Of a stretch of 64,000 bases of DNA, positions 29,155-39,616 are shown piece after piece. The notes under the pieces were generated by a model. That model searched no databases and was not told the origin of the DNA. It worked only from the letters and a program-made list of their open reading frames with translations. Origin of the DNA: a virus; the IMG/VR virus record IMGVR_UViG_3300021478_000001, positions 1 through 64,000 of that record; one strand, 5' to 3'. Each line of letters opens with the position of its first letter. The stretch's first letter is position 1. Made by a program: the position numbers and the translations under genes.

Positions 29155-31143
29155 ATGCCGATTATACCATGGGAGTGTGCACATGGTGATACACCATCTG
29201 TCTCGCTGCCATGTGCATCTACTGTTGCGATTGCGCCGCTTGATGATTCGGTAGATACGAACAATGTTATAATCACTGGTTCGGGGACTATTACTTCATT
29301 TGGACTCGGGCCATTAGTCACCAAACAAGTTACGTTTGAACCAAGTGGATCCATCGTATTAACTCATAGTGCTTCGTTATCGTTGCTTGGTCATGCAACA
29401 AGGACAATCACTAATATATCTGTAGGAAAATATTCCTGTGACGGTGCAGGTAATTGGATAGAATTAAGTTTTACTGATACTGTTGTAGGAGGTGGATCTG
29501 GTGGTGGTCCGGGAGCAACTGGTCCAACAGGTCCTACAGGACCGACTGGTCCAGCTGGTTCTTCTGGCGGTGCCACTGGTCCGCGTGGTGCAACTGGTCC
29601 TACAGGACCAACTGGATCCACTGGTCCTACAGGACCACAAGGAATTGTTGGTCCGACTGGCGCGACTGGTATTACAGGATCGGCTGGAGTTGTTGGACCA
29701 ATTGGACCAACGGGTCCGCAAGGTAATGTTGGTTCTACAGGAACGACTGGAGCAACAGGTCCACAAGGAACTGCTGGATCACCTGGAGGTGCCACTGGAC
29801 CAACTGGTCCTGCTGGCATAAATGGTGCGACTGGAGCGACGGGTGCATCAGGTTCTCCTGGTTCTCCTGGAGGAGCAACAGGAGTTACCGGCCCGACTGG
29901 TCCACAAGGAATAGTTGGTCCAACTGGCCCAATAGGAGTTACAGGACCGACAGGTTTACAAGGACTAGCTGGTCCAACTGGACCAACTGGTTTAACAGGA
30001 ATTACTGGACCAACTGGTTTGCAGGGAATAGCTGGTCCTACTGGTCCACAAGGAGTAGTTGGACCAACTGGTCCTATAGGGTTGACAGGTACGACTGGTC
30101 CGACAGGAGTTGGTACGACCGGCGCTACTGGTGTAACAGGTCCTATTGGAGTTACTGGACCTATTGGGCCAACAGGAGGAGCTGGACTAGCAGGACCAAC
30201 TGGTCCAACTGGACCGTCAGGATCTGCTGGAGGGGTTGGACCAGCAGGAACTACCGGAGCAACTGGACCTACAGGATCTGCTGGTGGTGCAGGTCCACAG
30301 GGAGTAACAGGTCCTACTGGACCATCAGGATCTGCTGGTGGTGTAGGAACTACCGGAGCAACTGGACCGACTGGTCCAATAGGATCGGCTACGGTTTTGT
30401 GTGGTTGGATTGCTGGGTTAACACTTTCGAATGACGGTACGACGCCAACGACCAAGCTTGATATTGCCGCCGGTCAAGCCGCCGACAGTGGCAACGCCGC
30501 GCTGATCAGTATCGGCGCGTTCATCAAGGCGATCAGCGGCGCGTGGGTTTTTGGTTCCGGCAACAACGGCATGGGCAACGGACTCACTGTTGCCGCGAAC
30601 ACTTGGTATCACGTTATCCTGGCGAACAATAACGGCACGCCGGATATCTACTTCGATACCTCGGTAACTGGAGCAAACAGGCCAAGCGGTATTTCTGATA
30701 CCAAAGTTCGTCGTATCGGCTCGTTCAAGACCAACGCCTCGTCGCAGATTATCGCGTTCATTCAGAACGGTGAAGAGTTTTTGTGGGCTATTCCGGTCAC
30801 TGATTATAGCGCTCAGGGTCAAGGAGCGACGGCTAATCTTTATGTCTTGTCGGTGCCGACAGGAGTTCAAGTTTGGGCGATATTCTCAATCCAAATTAAC
30901 GGCACGACAATAGTAACAAACTTGCTGGTCTATTCTCCAGACATGGGCTCCGGTCTTACGGCAACCATGGGATCAGGCGGCATTACAACGCGCATGGGAG
31001 CGGCAAACTCGGTCAGCGCCACTATCCCTGCTCCAGTGCGAACCAATACTAGCGGTCAGGTCTATGTTGTTCAGAACGCCGCTGGTAACAGCTTCTCACT
31101 CACGACTTTGGGTTGGATAGATCGGCGCGGTATGGACGCGTGA
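29155..31143 (+). CDS. Collagen-like virion fibre protein (662 aa)
   Basis: A short beta-rich N-terminal domain (1-112) is followed by about 300 residues of Gly-x-y repeats rich in GPTG and GATG (about 116-413), expected to form a trimeric collagen-like rod. A C-terminal globular domain of about 245 residues, rich in Gly, Ser and Thr, follows. Location between terminase and capsid genes suggests a head fibre or decoration protein rather than a tail fibre. The 3' part is more GC-rich than the collagen section. Thr-rich collagen repeats of this type may be glycosylated, which is relevant to the glycosyltransferase at 61077. Confidence 0.85.
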   Translation: MPIIPWECAHGDTPSVSLPCASTVAIAPLDDSVDTNNVIITGSGTITSFGLGPLVTKQVTFEPSGSIVLTHSASLSLLGHATRTITNISVGKYSCDGAGNWIELSFTDTVVGGGSGGGPGATGPTGPTGPTGPAGSSGGATGPRGATGPTGPTGSTGPTGPQGIVGPTGATGITGSAGVVGPIGPTGPQGNVGSTGTTGATGPQGTAGSPGGATGPTGPAGINGATGATGASGSPGSPGGATGVTGPTGPQGIVGPTGPIGVTGPTGLQGLAGPTGPTGLTGITGPTGLQGIAGPTGPQGVVGPTGPIGLTGTTGPTGVGTTGATGVTGPIGVTGPIGPTGGAGLAGPTGPTGPSGSAGGVGPAGTTGATGPTGSAGGAGPQGVTGPTGPSGSAGGVGTTGATGPTGPIGSATVLCGWIAGLTLSNDGTTPTTKLDIAAGQAADSGNAALISIGAFIKAISGAWVFGSGNNGMGNGLTVAANTWYHVILANNNGTPDIYFDTSVTGANRPSGISDTKVRRIGSFKTNASSQIIAFIQNGEEFLWAIPVTDYSAQGQGATANLYVLSVPTGVQVWAIFSIQINGTTIVTNLLVYSPDMGSGLTATMGSGGITTRMGAANSVSATIPAPVRTNTSGQVYVVQNAAGNSFSLTTLGWIDRRGMDA

Positions 31144-31152
31144 GGAACAAAG

Positions 31153-31533
31153 ATGGCAACTGGTACGGCACAATCACAAGCAATCTATGTTGCTAATTCA
31201 CTGCTCGGTGTCGCGCAGCAGATTATGAGTATTTATGAACAGATTGGTTTGCTTAGTCAGCAATGGAATGATCAACAAGTAGCAAATACGATGGCGACTT
31301 TTTCAACAGTTAATGAAACGCCAGATGGTGGTATTGGTGATCCTGATCCAACACCTATTAACGGTCACAATTTTGATCCAGCGATTTATCCTGGTTTGAG
31401 TCGCTCGGTATCAGCGATGGAGGTGACGCAGATTAAGACGGCACTTGATGATATTAAGGCTTACATTGATGGCCAAGATCTTCCGCCTAATCCTGGTGCC
31501 CGTGCCATTCTTAATGTGGCGACTGGTGGATGA
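31153..31533 (+). CDS. Hypothetical virion-region protein (126 aa)
   Basis: Function unknown. A helical N-terminus (SLLGVAQQIMSIYEQIGLL) is followed by a Gly/Asp/Pro-rich middle and a helical tail. It lies just before the protease-capsid gene, so a small head protein or scaffold accessory is plausible. Confidence 0.62.
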   Translation: MATGTAQSQAIYVANSLLGVAQQIMSIYEQIGLLSQQWNDQQVANTMATFSTVNETPDGGIGDPDPTPINGHNFDPAIYPGLSRSVSAMEVTQIKTALDDIKAYIDGQDLPPNPGARAILNVATGG

Positions 31534-31545
31534 AGGATCAAACAA

Positions 31546-34152
31546 ATGCCCATGAAACCGCATAAAGGTGAAAGCCAGAGTGATTTTATGAGTCGCTGTG
31601 TGCCAGAAATGATGGGCGATGGCAAGCGTGAACAGGATCAAGCTGTGGCAGCGTGCGCACAGATTTGGCGAGATAAGGACAAGATGATGAAAAATCCAGC
31701 TAAGGAGTATGCAGATCCAGGTTATCAAGCGGATGGTAAGAAGCGATTTGCCATCGATACCAAGGATCAAGTGCGTGTAGCATGGTCTATGGTTCATAAT
31801 GCTAAACTTGAAAAGAATTACACGGTAGCACAACTTAGTCGGATTGAAATCCGTATTACGAACGCTTGGAAAATTTTAGTTGATCCTAGTGGTCCACCAG
31901 CTATTGATGATATTGGTGCTATGCAGGCATTGCGAAAGACAGTAGTTAAAATTGGTGATGCACCTGATGTTGAAGAAGGTGAAAGTCACGATGATTACAT
32001 GGATCGCTGTATGGAGGAACTAGGCGCTGAAGTTGGTGGCGACAGTCCTGATGATGATGAAGCAGAAATTGCTTGTGAAGAGATGTTTGAACTTTCTGAA
32101 GAAGAAAAAGCTGTGTTTGGATCTGCTCTCATTATGCACAAGACACATGCGGAAGCAGCAGAAGGGATGGAGTTTATTTTATCTGACGCCACGGCAGATC
32201 GCTTTGGTGATATCGTGGAAGTTAATGGGTGGGATTTTGAAAATTTTAAGAAAAATCCTATTGCTTTGTTCGGTCATAATTCGTCCTTCCCGATAGGGAA
32301 GTGGAAGAACATCAGGATTAACGAAGACAAGGATCTTCGCGCTGAATTGCAGTTGGCTCCGAAAGGCACCAGTGATCGTATTGATGAAATTCGCAAACTG
32401 ATTGAAGCGGATATTCTTCGGGCAACATCTGTGGGCTTTCGACCGTTGGATCATGCACCAATTAACAGCAAAGATCCTTGGGGTGGAACGAGATATACCA
32501 AACAAGAATTGGTGGAATGCAGTCTGGTATCAGTACCAGCAAATCCCAATGCTTTGGCTGTAGCCAAGAGCTTGAATATTTCTCCATCTACCGTTCGCAT
32601 GGTGTTTGGCGAGGATGCCAGCAAAGGCATTGTGCAGCGGAGTTTAGACGTCGCGAACCGTGGCGAGCATGCCGACAATAAGCGGGGCGCAAAAGAGGGT
32701 ACTAAAACTGGCGAGCATGCCGAACGTAACGGTGAAAGAGCGAAAGGACAAAAAATGTTGCTTTCACAGCGCATCCAGGAGGCGGAGAAAAATCTCCTAG
32801 CTCTCCAGGATAATCTCGACAAGCATCTCGAGGGTATCGACGATGGGAACCCCTCTGAAGATCAGATGGTTCTCACCGAAGATTTCACTGCCAAGATTGA
32901 GGTTGCCACGCGGCATCTCAAAAATCTCAAGGCTATCGAGACCAGGAATGCTGGTGGCGCGCAGGATGTAGGTGATCTTGAAAAGCGTGGGAATGGTAAG
33001 GCGCCTGCGAATGTCAGCATCATTCTGCCCAAGAAGAAAGTGGAACCGCTTGACTTTTTGGTACGCGCGGCGTTGGTGCGTTGCAAGTCCAAGATCGACG
33101 GCGCCACTATCGATGATACCCGCCGGAAGATTTACGGCGATGATGAAGCTACGCGCGTCATGTGCGACTTGATGCTGAAAGCAGCGAGCGCGCCGGCGAT
33201 GACTACTGTGACAGGATGGGCTGCAGAACTTGTGCAGACTATCTGGGCAGCGTTCATGGAAGTCTTGTTGCCTGTGAGCGTTTATCCGCGACTTTCGGCG
33301 GCTGGTCTGTCGCTGACGTTTGGTGCTGCCGGTAAGATTATCATTCCTACTCGTAATCTTACTCCATCGATCAGCGGCAGCTTTGTTGGAGAAGGTCAAC
33401 CTATTCCAGTGAGACAAGGTGCCTTCTCGTCGCAACAACTTACGCCGAAGAAGATGGCTGTCATCACGACCTGGACTCGTGAGATGGACGAGCATTCAAT
33501 CCCAGCAATTGAGGGTCTGCTGCGGCAAGCCATCCTGGATGATACCGCAATCAGCCTGGACACTGTTTTGTTGGACGTCAATCCGGCCACGGCAATACGT
33601 CCGCCTGGTTTGCGTTCTTACCAGGCAGGACTCACGCCATCAGCTGTTGCAACTAATCCGTTTGCGAATTTTGTTGCTGACTTCAAGTCGCTCTATGGGG
33701 CGCTCTTGACGTTGACTAGCGGCAATGTTCGTAATCCGGTTATTATGTTGAATCCAACACAGGTCTTGGGTATCTCGTTGATCCAACCTCCGAATGCTGC
33801 TACCACTTTGTTCCCATTTATGACCATGATCGATGGGGGCAAAATTCTCAAGGTGGGTTTGATTGAGTCGGCGACGGTACCGGTGGGCATGGCCATCATG
33901 GTGGATGCTGCTGATTTCACAACTGCTGGCGCTGAAGGTCCGCGCTTGGAAATCAGTGATCAAGCAACACTGCATATGGAAGACACCACACCGCAGGATA
34001 TCGTTGGAGGTGGTGCATCTGGCCCGACTGTTGCTAATCCTGTGAAGAGTATGTGGCAGACGGATAGCTTGGCGCTGCGCTTGATCATGCATATGAACTG
34101 GATCATGCGGCGTCCGGTAGTTTCCTGGATGACTGGAGTCCAGTGGGGTTAA
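31546..34152 (+). CDS. Head maturation protease fused to HK97-type major capsid protein
   Basis: 868 aa. The N-terminal 190 residues contain two Cys-bearing repeats (GES-x2-DFM-x-RC at about 8-17 and GES-x2-DYM-x-RC at about 145-154). An S78 prohead protease follows (about 205-345), with catalytic candidates H244 (FGHNSS) and S295 (TSVGF). A charged coiled-coil delta/scaffold-like segment (about 404-470) precedes the HK97-fold capsid (about 510-868, SFVGEGQPIPVRQ at about 612-624). An in-frame ATG at 32755 (residue 404) has AAAGGA 6 nt upstream and would release a separate 465-aa capsid. Major virion shell protein. Confidence 0.9.
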   Translation: MPMKPHKGESQSDFMSRCVPEMMGDGKREQDQAVAACAQIWRDKDKMMKNPAKEYADPGYQADGKKRFAIDTKDQVRVAWSMVHNAKLEKNYTVAQLSRIEIRITNAWKILVDPSGPPAIDDIGAMQALRKTVVKIGDAPDVEEGESHDDYMDRCMEELGAEVGGDSPDDDEAEIACEEMFELSEEEKAVFGSALIMHKTHAEAAEGMEFILSDATADRFGDIVEVNGWDFENFKKNPIALFGHNSSFPIGKWKNIRINEDKDLRAELQLAPKGTSDRIDEIRKLIEADILRATSVGFRPLDHAPINSKDPWGGTRYTKQELVECSLVSVPANPNALAVAKSLNISPSTVRMVFGEDASKGIVQRSLDVANRGEHADNKRGAKEGTKTGEHAERNGERAKGQKMLLSQRIQEAEKNLLALQDNLDKHLEGIDDGNPSEDQMVLTEDFTAKIEVATRHLKNLKAIETRNAGGAQDVGDLEKRGNGKAPANVSIILPKKKVEPLDFLVRAALVRCKSKIDGATIDDTRRKIYGDDEATRVMCDLMLKAASAPAMTTVTGWAAELVQTIWAAFMEVLLPVSVYPRLSAAGLSLTFGAAGKIIIPTRNLTPSISGSFVGEGQPIPVRQGAFSSQQLTPKKMAVITTWTREMDEHSIPAIEGLLRQAILDDTAISLDTVLLDVNPATAIRPPGLRSYQAGLTPSAVATNPFANFVADFKSLYGALLTLTSGNVRNPVIMLNPTQVLGISLIQPPNAATTLFPFMTMIDGGKILKVGLIESATVPVGMAIMVDAADFTTAGAEGPRLEISDQATLHMEDTTPQDIVGGGASGPTVANPVKSMWQTDSLALRLIMHMNWIMRRPVVSWMTGVQWG

Positions 34153-34262
34153 TAGTTCGGGGCACTAACCAGCACTAGATGCCCTGAAGGGGACTGGCAT
34201 GCTGATCTGTTTGCTGGCAGGGAATGTCGGTCCCCGCTCATTCTTAACCAAAGGAGCCTGAA

Positions 34263-34592
34263 ATGGCAGAAGAAAAGCACGTATCGGAAGAAGCAAAAAA
34301 GCGCATGGCGGAAGATAAGAAAAAACTTGAAACTGAGCGTGAAGCACGCGCCAAGGCGCAAGCAGAACACCAAAAGAAGATGACAGGTCGACCGACTCCT
34401 ACTCAGGAAGAAGCCGACTTAATCAAGCTTGGTCATCATCCGGAACTTGAACCTGATGGTTCTACAGATCCGTATGCTGTTCCTACCACTACCGAGACCA
34501 AGCATATGGAGCATGCTGAAGGTAAGCCGTATCAGACGCGCCAGCAAATGCCGGCGAGTGGACGCGGCAGCACTGAAAGCAAGTCTTCCTAA
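34263..34592 (+). CDS. Charged coiled-coil head-region protein (109 aa)
   Basis: The first 40 residues are almost all Glu, Lys, Ala and Arg, predicted coiled coil. The rest is Pro/Thr/Gly-rich and likely disordered. AAAGGAG precedes the ATG at 34263. It may be a head accessory or scaffold-like protein. The stop is coupled to the portal start (TAATG). Confidence 0.6.
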   Translation: MAEEKHVSEEAKKRMAEDKKKLETEREARAKAQAEHQKKMTGRPTPTQEEADLIKLGHHPELEPDGSTDPYAVPTTTETKHMEHAEGKPYQTRQQMPASGRGSTESKSS

Positions 34593-36043
34593 TGGGCTTT
34601 GCAAAGCGCCTATCTACTTGGGCCGGAGCCGCCATCAAGGCGGTCTCCGGTTTTCCTGCCGAGGGCCAGTATCGTCCTGGTCCTTGGTATCTTCCTGTAA
34701 CACATGGATGGTTGCCCGCGGATGTTGGTAACTCTTTGAATTGGTGGCAGAACGGATATACTCCGATATTGCAAAGTGCACAGTTATCAATTATAGAAGC
34801 TTGTGTTGGTGCATATTCACAGACGATGGCGATGTGTCCTGGAGATCATTGGCGTTCTAAATCTAATGGTGGTCGAGAGCGTGTTACGAATTCTTCGCTG
34901 TGTCGTATCTTGCGATATCCTAATGATTATCAGTCAATGTCTGATTTTTTGTTGAATGCTGTGCGTCAATTGTATTTGCAGGGTAACGCCTATGCGCTTT
35001 GTATACGAAATTCACGTTTTGAAATTACTGAATTGCATCTTATGGATAACCGCTATTGTCGAGCGCTGATAGACGGTAGCGGTGAAGTGCATTATAGCTT
35101 GGGAGGCAATTGGGTTATTGAAAATCGTATAGGGCCATTAGCAACAGTGCCTCAGCGTGACGTGCTGCATATCAAATTGCATTGTGACCAGCTTCGTAAT
35201 CCATTGATTGGTCAGACGCCATTGGCGGCGGCTTATTTGGATACTGCAATGGGACAAAGTATTAAGGAACAACAATTCATATTTTATCAACGCCAAGCAA
35301 AGCCTGGATTTGTGCTGAGCACTGATCTAACTTTGGAAAAAGATCAAGTCAGTGCTCTGCGTGATCGTTGGACAGAACAAACGACTGGAGCCAATACTGG
35401 CGGTACTCCAATTCTTACTGGAGGTTTGAAGCCGCAACAGATTCCAGTAACAAGTTGGCGTGATGCTCAACTCGCTGAGTTGCTCAAGCTGACAGATCAA
35501 GATATCGCCATGGCTTTTCGAGTGCCGCCGCAGATAATAGGTATACCGGCGCACAGTACTCATGGCACGACAGAAGCAATGATGCGTTCTTGGATTGCTA
35601 CTGGATTTGGATTCTGCATCAATCATGTTGAAGAAGCTTTTGGATTGACCTTTGGTCTCAAGGGTCAGCCTGATGATTATGTAGAATTCAGCACAGACAT
35701 TCTTTTACGATCTGACTTTAAGGATCGTATTGATGGGCTTACTAAAGCCGTGGTCGGTGGTATCTTTTCACCGAATGAAGCACGGAATCAAGAAGATCTT
35801 CCTAATGTGCCGTTTGGAGATGAGCCGCGCGTGCAACAACAAGTAGTCCCGCTCAGTGCAGCGGGTAAAATACCAGCATCGCCTGCCGCTCCGCCAGCAC
35901 CTCCGGCACCAAAAGCACCGGAGGAGCCGCAGAGGAGCTTGAACGCTGATGCAAGAAGAAACAGCTTTGCCAGAATCCTCCTTAACAGATCAAGACAACT
36001 TGAACGGGAACAACAGCGAAGAATTTCCGGACGCGTTGCTTGA
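34592..36043 (+). CDS. Portal protein, HK97 family
   Basis: 483 aa. The pattern of the HK97 portal is clear: an N-terminal helix, [19 protein letters not shown], the [10 protein letters not shown] segment, the KPGFVLSTD strand, then [20 protein letters not shown], typical of the family. It forms the dodecameric ring for DNA entry and tail attachment. The C-terminus is Pro/Ala-rich and overlaps the following collagen-like gene by 95 nt. Confidence 0.92.
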   Translation: MGFAKRLSTWAGAAIKAVSGFPAEGQYRPGPWYLPVTHGWLPADVGNSLNWWQNGYTPILQSAQLSIIEACVGAYSQTMAMCPGDHWRSKSNGGRERVTNSSLCRILRYPNDYQSMSDFLLNAVRQLYLQGNAYALCIRNSRFEITELHLMDNRYCRALIDGSGEVHYSLGGNWVIENRIGPLATVPQRDVLHIKLHCDQLRNPLIGQTPLAAAYLDTAMGQSIKEQQFIFYQRQAKPGFVLSTDLTLEKDQVSALRDRWTEQTTGANTGGTPILTGGLKPQQIPVTSWRDAQLAELLKLTDQDIAMAFRVPPQIIGIPAHSTHGTTEAMMRSWIATGFGFCINHVEEAFGLTFGLKGQPDDYVEFSTDILLRSDFKDRIDGLTKAVVGGIFSPNEARNQEDLPNVPFGDEPRVQQQVVPLSAAGKIPASPAAPPAPPAPKAPEEPQRSLNADARRNSFARILLNRSRQLEREQQRRISGRVA

Positions 36044-37514
36044 TGCAGGTGCGGCGGTTCTAGCTCAACTCCGTGAGGAGTGGAAGAGAGAATGGTCGCG
36101 AGATTATGAAGTTATGCAATCGAAACACCGCGAATTTGAAGCGGTGATGCGTGCTGAGTTACTTATGATCAGACTTGAAGTTTCTAACTTGTTAGCACAA
36201 GTCAAGCACGGTGATCCTGGAGAGCCTGGAGAGCCTGGACGTAATGGCGCCGATGGAGATAAAGGCGACAAGGGCGATAAAGGTGATAAAGGTGATCGCG
36301 GTGAAAAAGGTGATAAGGGAGATCTTGGAGAACCGGGACGTAATGGAGATCCTGGATTGCAAGGCATTAAAGGTGAACAAGGTCTTCCTGGTTTGCCAGG
36401 AGTAACTGGACCTCAAGGTTTGAAAGGTGATTCTGGAGAACCTGGACGTAATGGTGAACCTGGAATGCGCGGTGAGCGTGGTGAAATTGGACAACAAGGT
36501 TTGATTGGACCTATTGGAGAGCGTGGTGAAAAAGGTGATTCTGGAGAGCCGGGACGTAATGGTGTTGATGGTTTGATTGGACCACGTGGTGAAAAAGGTG
36601 AATGTGGAGAACCTGGATCAATTGGAGAGCGTGGTGAAAAAGGTGATCCTGGAGAGCCAGGACGTAATGGCGCTGAAGGTTTGATTGGACCGCGTGGTGA
36701 GAAAGGCGAACCTGGATCAGTTGGATTGCGTGGTGAGAAAGGTGATATTGGAGAACCTGGACGCAATGGCGCTGATGGTTTGATTGGGCCATGCGGTGAA
36801 AAAGGTGATCAAGGGGACCGCGGTGAAAAAGGTGAGCCGGGAATACCTGGATTAAGCATTAAAGGTGATCAGGGAGAGCGCGGTGATAAAGGGGAACGTG
36901 GTGAAAGCGGCTCACGTGGTGAGAGGGGTGAAGTGGGCGATCCGGGGCGTAACGGCGCAATGGGAGAGCGTGGTCCCCAAGGTGAAAAAGGCGACCGTGG
37001 TGAAGCCGGTCCGCGCGGTACGATAGAAAGAATTGTTCCGTGGACAGATCGCATCTTTTATGAAGGTGATCTGGCAACTCATAGAGGTTCCAGCTGGCAA
37101 GCAGTTCGCGATACCGCAAAAGAACCTGATAGTACTGATGATTGGAGACTAATAGCGGCGGCTGGTCAGCCTGGAGTAACATTCAATATTCGTGGTACGT
37201 ATTCTGAGAAAGAAATTTATCGAGCTCTTGATGTAGTCACTTTGGATTATGGATGGTTTGTAGCCAAGAAAGATAATCCAGGTGTGATTCCTGGTCCTGG
37301 TTGGCAGTCTGGTCCTGTGGGCAAGCGTGGTGAAAAAGGTTTGCCTGGAGATAAAGGACCGCAAGGACCAGTAGGTAAGGCCGCGCCGCATTGGATAGGT
37401 GTTAAGATTGATGGTTATGACTTGATAACTGTTTTGAGCGATGGCACAATGGGTCCTAAAATTTCCTTAACTAAAATGTTTGATCAATTCATAGCGGAAC
37501 AGTTGAGGAAGTGA
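35949..37514 (+). CDS. Charged collagen-like virion fibre (521 aa)
   Basis: A helical N-terminal domain (1-87) with a coiled-coil segment is followed by about 270 residues of Gly-x-y repeats rich in Lys, Glu, Arg and Asp ([16 protein letters not shown], about 88-358). Blocks recur every 33-36 residues, each containing GEPGRNG and GLIGP. A domain with Trp- and Tyr-rich strands ([21 protein letters not shown]) resembles small carbohydrate-binding modules, and a further short collagen stretch precedes the C-terminal domain. Position next to the portal suggests a head or neck fibre. It overlaps the portal gene. Confidence 0.85.
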   Translation: MQEETALPESSLTDQDNLNGNNSEEFPDALLDAGAAVLAQLREEWKREWSRDYEVMQSKHREFEAVMRAELLMIRLEVSNLLAQVKHGDPGEPGEPGRNGADGDKGDKGDKGDKGDRGEKGDKGDLGEPGRNGDPGLQGIKGEQGLPGLPGVTGPQGLKGDSGEPGRNGEPGMRGERGEIGQQGLIGPIGERGEKGDSGEPGRNGVDGLIGPRGEKGECGEPGSIGERGEKGDPGEPGRNGAEGLIGPRGEKGEPGSVGLRGEKGDIGEPGRNGADGLIGPCGEKGDQGDRGEKGEPGIPGLSIKGDQGERGDKGERGESGSRGERGEVGDPGRNGAMGERGPQGEKGDRGEAGPRGTIERIVPWTDRIFYEGDLATHRGSSWQAVRDTAKEPDSTDDWRLIAAAGQPGVTFNIRGTYSEKEIYRALDVVTLDYGWFVAKKDNPGVIPGPGWQSGPVGKRGEKGLPGDKGPQGPVGKAAPHWIGVKIDGYDLITVLSDGTMGPKISLTKMFDQFIAEQLRK

Positions 37515-37517
37515 GCT

Positions 37518-38168
37518 ATGCAACAGATCCTCAATGTAATCACCAAGTCTGACACGTATGATTTAGTGACGCTTGCTGAAATGAAAATGAAAATGTTTAT
37601 TCCGACTACGGATACAAGCAAGGATGCTTTGTTGCAGGAATTGATTACCAACATTTCTGAAACGATTGCTAAGATGTGTAATCGTGTATTTGCTTATGAA
37701 AAGGTTGATGAAAGCTATTATCAGCTTAGTGATGATTGTTATACTCAACGTCTGTATTTGTCGCGTTGGCCTGTGGTTAAGACAGACATTGAAACTTTTA
37801 TGCAGAATCAGATTGATATTTCTAGTTGGTTAGCAGATGGTACTTGTGTGCTTGAAGAAGAAACAGGCACCATTTATCTATCATCAAGTAATGGACCATG
37901 GACTGGTCAAGTTGATGTAGTTTACAGCGGCGGCTATCAATTGCCGGATGGCGCACCAGGAACATTGAAGTTTGCTGTTGAAGCTGTTATTCGTGAAAGT
38001 TACATGTCGTGGATTAGAAATCCAGCATTGTTTGGAGTTCGTTTGTTAACTCATAAGCAAGCGCGCATAGGCTACTATGGTCCGAATATGTTTCCAGTAA
38101 TGGGACTTCCACAGACTTGGAAGACTGTTGAAAGCTTGATCTACAAATACATACGTCATTGGGTCTGA
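37518..38168 (+). CDS. Head-tail connector protein (HK97 gp6-like)
   Basis: 216 aa. The N-terminal helical part (VTLAEMKMKMFIP, TTDTSKDALLQELITNISETI) matches gp6-type connectors, which form the ring under the portal. The C-terminal part adds a beta-rich extension ending WKTVESLIYKYIRHWV. It follows the portal and precedes tail-completion genes, as expected. Confidence 0.78.
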   Translation: MQQILNVITKSDTYDLVTLAEMKMKMFIPTTDTSKDALLQELITNISETIAKMCNRVFAYEKVDESYYQLSDDCYTQRLYLSRWPVVKTDIETFMQNQIDISSWLADGTCVLEEETGTIYLSSSNGPWTGQVDVVYSGGYQLPDGAPGTLKFAVEAVIRESYMSWIRNPALFGVRLLTHKQARIGYYGPNMFPVMGLPQTWKTVESLIYKYIRHWV

Positions 38169-38178
38169 AAGGTGGACA

Positions 38179-39243
38179 ATGAAACAGGATCGTGATCTAG
38201 TCAAGCAATTGACTCAGCAACCTTCCAATCAGGTTTGGCGTGCCGCTACCGCAGTTGTTAAGGGGCATGTGCTAGGTTGCACCGCGGAACAAGCGGCAAG
38301 AGGCTTGTATCCTGATGATCCAGTCACACCATTGATCTTGCGCGCGGGCAGTACGCAAGCGACAACGACGGATCCAGCATGGGCTGGACCGCTGGCGCAA
38401 TATGCGGTGTCGCAAGCAATTGAAGATATTGTAGCGATGACTGTCGCTTATCGTTTGGAAATGGGCGGCGCATTGCGTATAGATTTAGGACGATTGGCAT
38501 CAGTGACAGTTCCTGGCCGTGCTGTATCACCGGCTGATGCTGGAACATGGGTTGGAGAAGGACAACCAATTCCAGTTCGGCAAATGAATATTTTTCCAGG
38601 AGCAAAATTAACGCCGACAAAGTTGGCAGTTATCGTGACTTTGACGCGAGAAATTACTGAAGCATCTAATATTGAAGATGTTTTGAAAAAGCTTTTGACA
38701 GAAGCTGCCGGAATAGCATTGGATACTGCGTTGTTTAGTACAGCGGCAGTGTCGGCAGTGAAACCGGCAGGACTACTATATGGTGTGACTCCACTAACTC
38801 CAATATCGAGCACTCTTGGTTTTGATGCTTGCGGCCAAGATATGGGTCTTCTTGTGCAAGACATTGCTACTCGTGGGGGAGGCCGCAATGCTTTCTTTAT
38901 CGCAGCTCCTAAACAAGCAACTTCAATACGGTTTTTTGCTGGTGGTCAATTTGGTGATGCACCAGGAAAAGATATTCTGCCTGTCGCTGCATCTGTTGGT
39001 CTGCCTGTTGGGACCGTGGTATGTTTGGAGCCAGAAAGTTTGGTGTTCACCATTGCTGATCCACAGTTTTCGATCTCTAGTGTGGCAGCCGTGCAACAAG
39101 AAGATACGACGCCGACGTCAGATCTTACAAATGCTACCAAGTCGATGTATCAGATTGATGCTTATGCTTTGAAGATGATTGTGTGGGCGAGTTGGGGTTT
39201 GCGTGCTCCACATGTTTCTTTTATGAGCACTGTAAACTGGTAA
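38179..39243 (+). CDS. Second HK97-type capsid paralogue (354 aa)
   Basis: No protease domain. It aligns with the capsid part of the 868-aa fusion: VGEGQPIPVRQ (residues 125-135) is identical in both, followed by LTPTKLAVIVTLTRE versus LTPKKMAVITTWTRE. Both end with an EDTTP segment, then VK/TKSM-x-Q-D and W-x-VNW/VQW. The copy lacks the delta/coiled-coil segment and is highly diverged, so it is not a recent duplicate. It may be a minor capsid, vertex or portal-proximal protein. The two genes are separated by the portal, a collagen fibre and a connector. Confidence 0.82.
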   Translation: MKQDRDLVKQLTQQPSNQVWRAATAVVKGHVLGCTAEQAARGLYPDDPVTPLILRAGSTQATTTDPAWAGPLAQYAVSQAIEDIVAMTVAYRLEMGGALRIDLGRLASVTVPGRAVSPADAGTWVGEGQPIPVRQMNIFPGAKLTPTKLAVIVTLTREITEASNIEDVLKKLLTEAAGIALDTALFSTAAVSAVKPAGLLYGVTPLTPISSTLGFDACGQDMGLLVQDIATRGGGRNAFFIAAPKQATSIRFFAGGQFGDAPGKDILPVAASVGLPVGTVVCLEPESLVFTIADPQFSISSVAAVQQEDTTPTSDLTNATKSMYQIDAYALKMIVWASWGLRAPHVSFMSTVNW

Positions 39244-39244
39244 A

Positions 39245-39616
39245 ATGTTTTTCATCCAAATAGATGCTAGTTCAGTCATCGAGCGGGTTGATGATATGAT
39301 TGGCAAATTGAAAGGATTTCCAAATTTTATGGCCGATGAGTTAACTCATTGGCAAGCTGAAGACATGCATCGGACTGTTGGATTGAATACTGCATTAAAA
39401 GAAAATGTGGCTGAAACAATTATTACTCAGCATACCCAACCAGGAGAAGCACATCTCGTGCGTACTTCACGGCGTAGGATACGCAGAGTGTCTTCTAGAC
39501 AGCTTTCAGCGCGACGTGGTTCAGCTAGTGAAAAACCGATTCTTCGGCAATCGCTTTTGGATTTGCTAGATCAGCGAATGCAAATGTTGTTGCAGGGTAA
39601 AATCACGTGGCGATAA
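39245..39616 (+). CDS. Putative neck or tail-completion protein (123 aa)
   Basis: Not firmly recognised. Helical with FMADELTHWQAEDMHRTVG, then an Arg-rich segment. It lies between the capsid paralogue and a probable head-tail joining protein, where HK97 gp10-like or tail-completion proteins are expected. Starts 2 nt after the upstream stop. Confidence 0.5.
   Translation: MFFIQIDASSVIERVDDMIGKLKGFPNFMADELTHWQAEDMHRTVGLNTALKENVAETIITQHTQPGEAHLVRTSRRRIRRVSSRQLSARRGSASEKPILRQSLLDLLDQRMQMLLQGKITWR

Noticed and set aside
29391-30455. Long antisense open frame (354 codons) over the collagen-like gene
   Set aside because: It is the mirror of Gly-Pro-Thr codon repeats, giving a Gly/Pro/Val low-complexity product, with no ribosome site; a compositional artefact.
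36104-36766. Antisense open frames over the second collagen-like gene
   Set aside because: Repetitive Ser/Pro/Arg products that mirror the GEKGD/GEPGRNG repeats.
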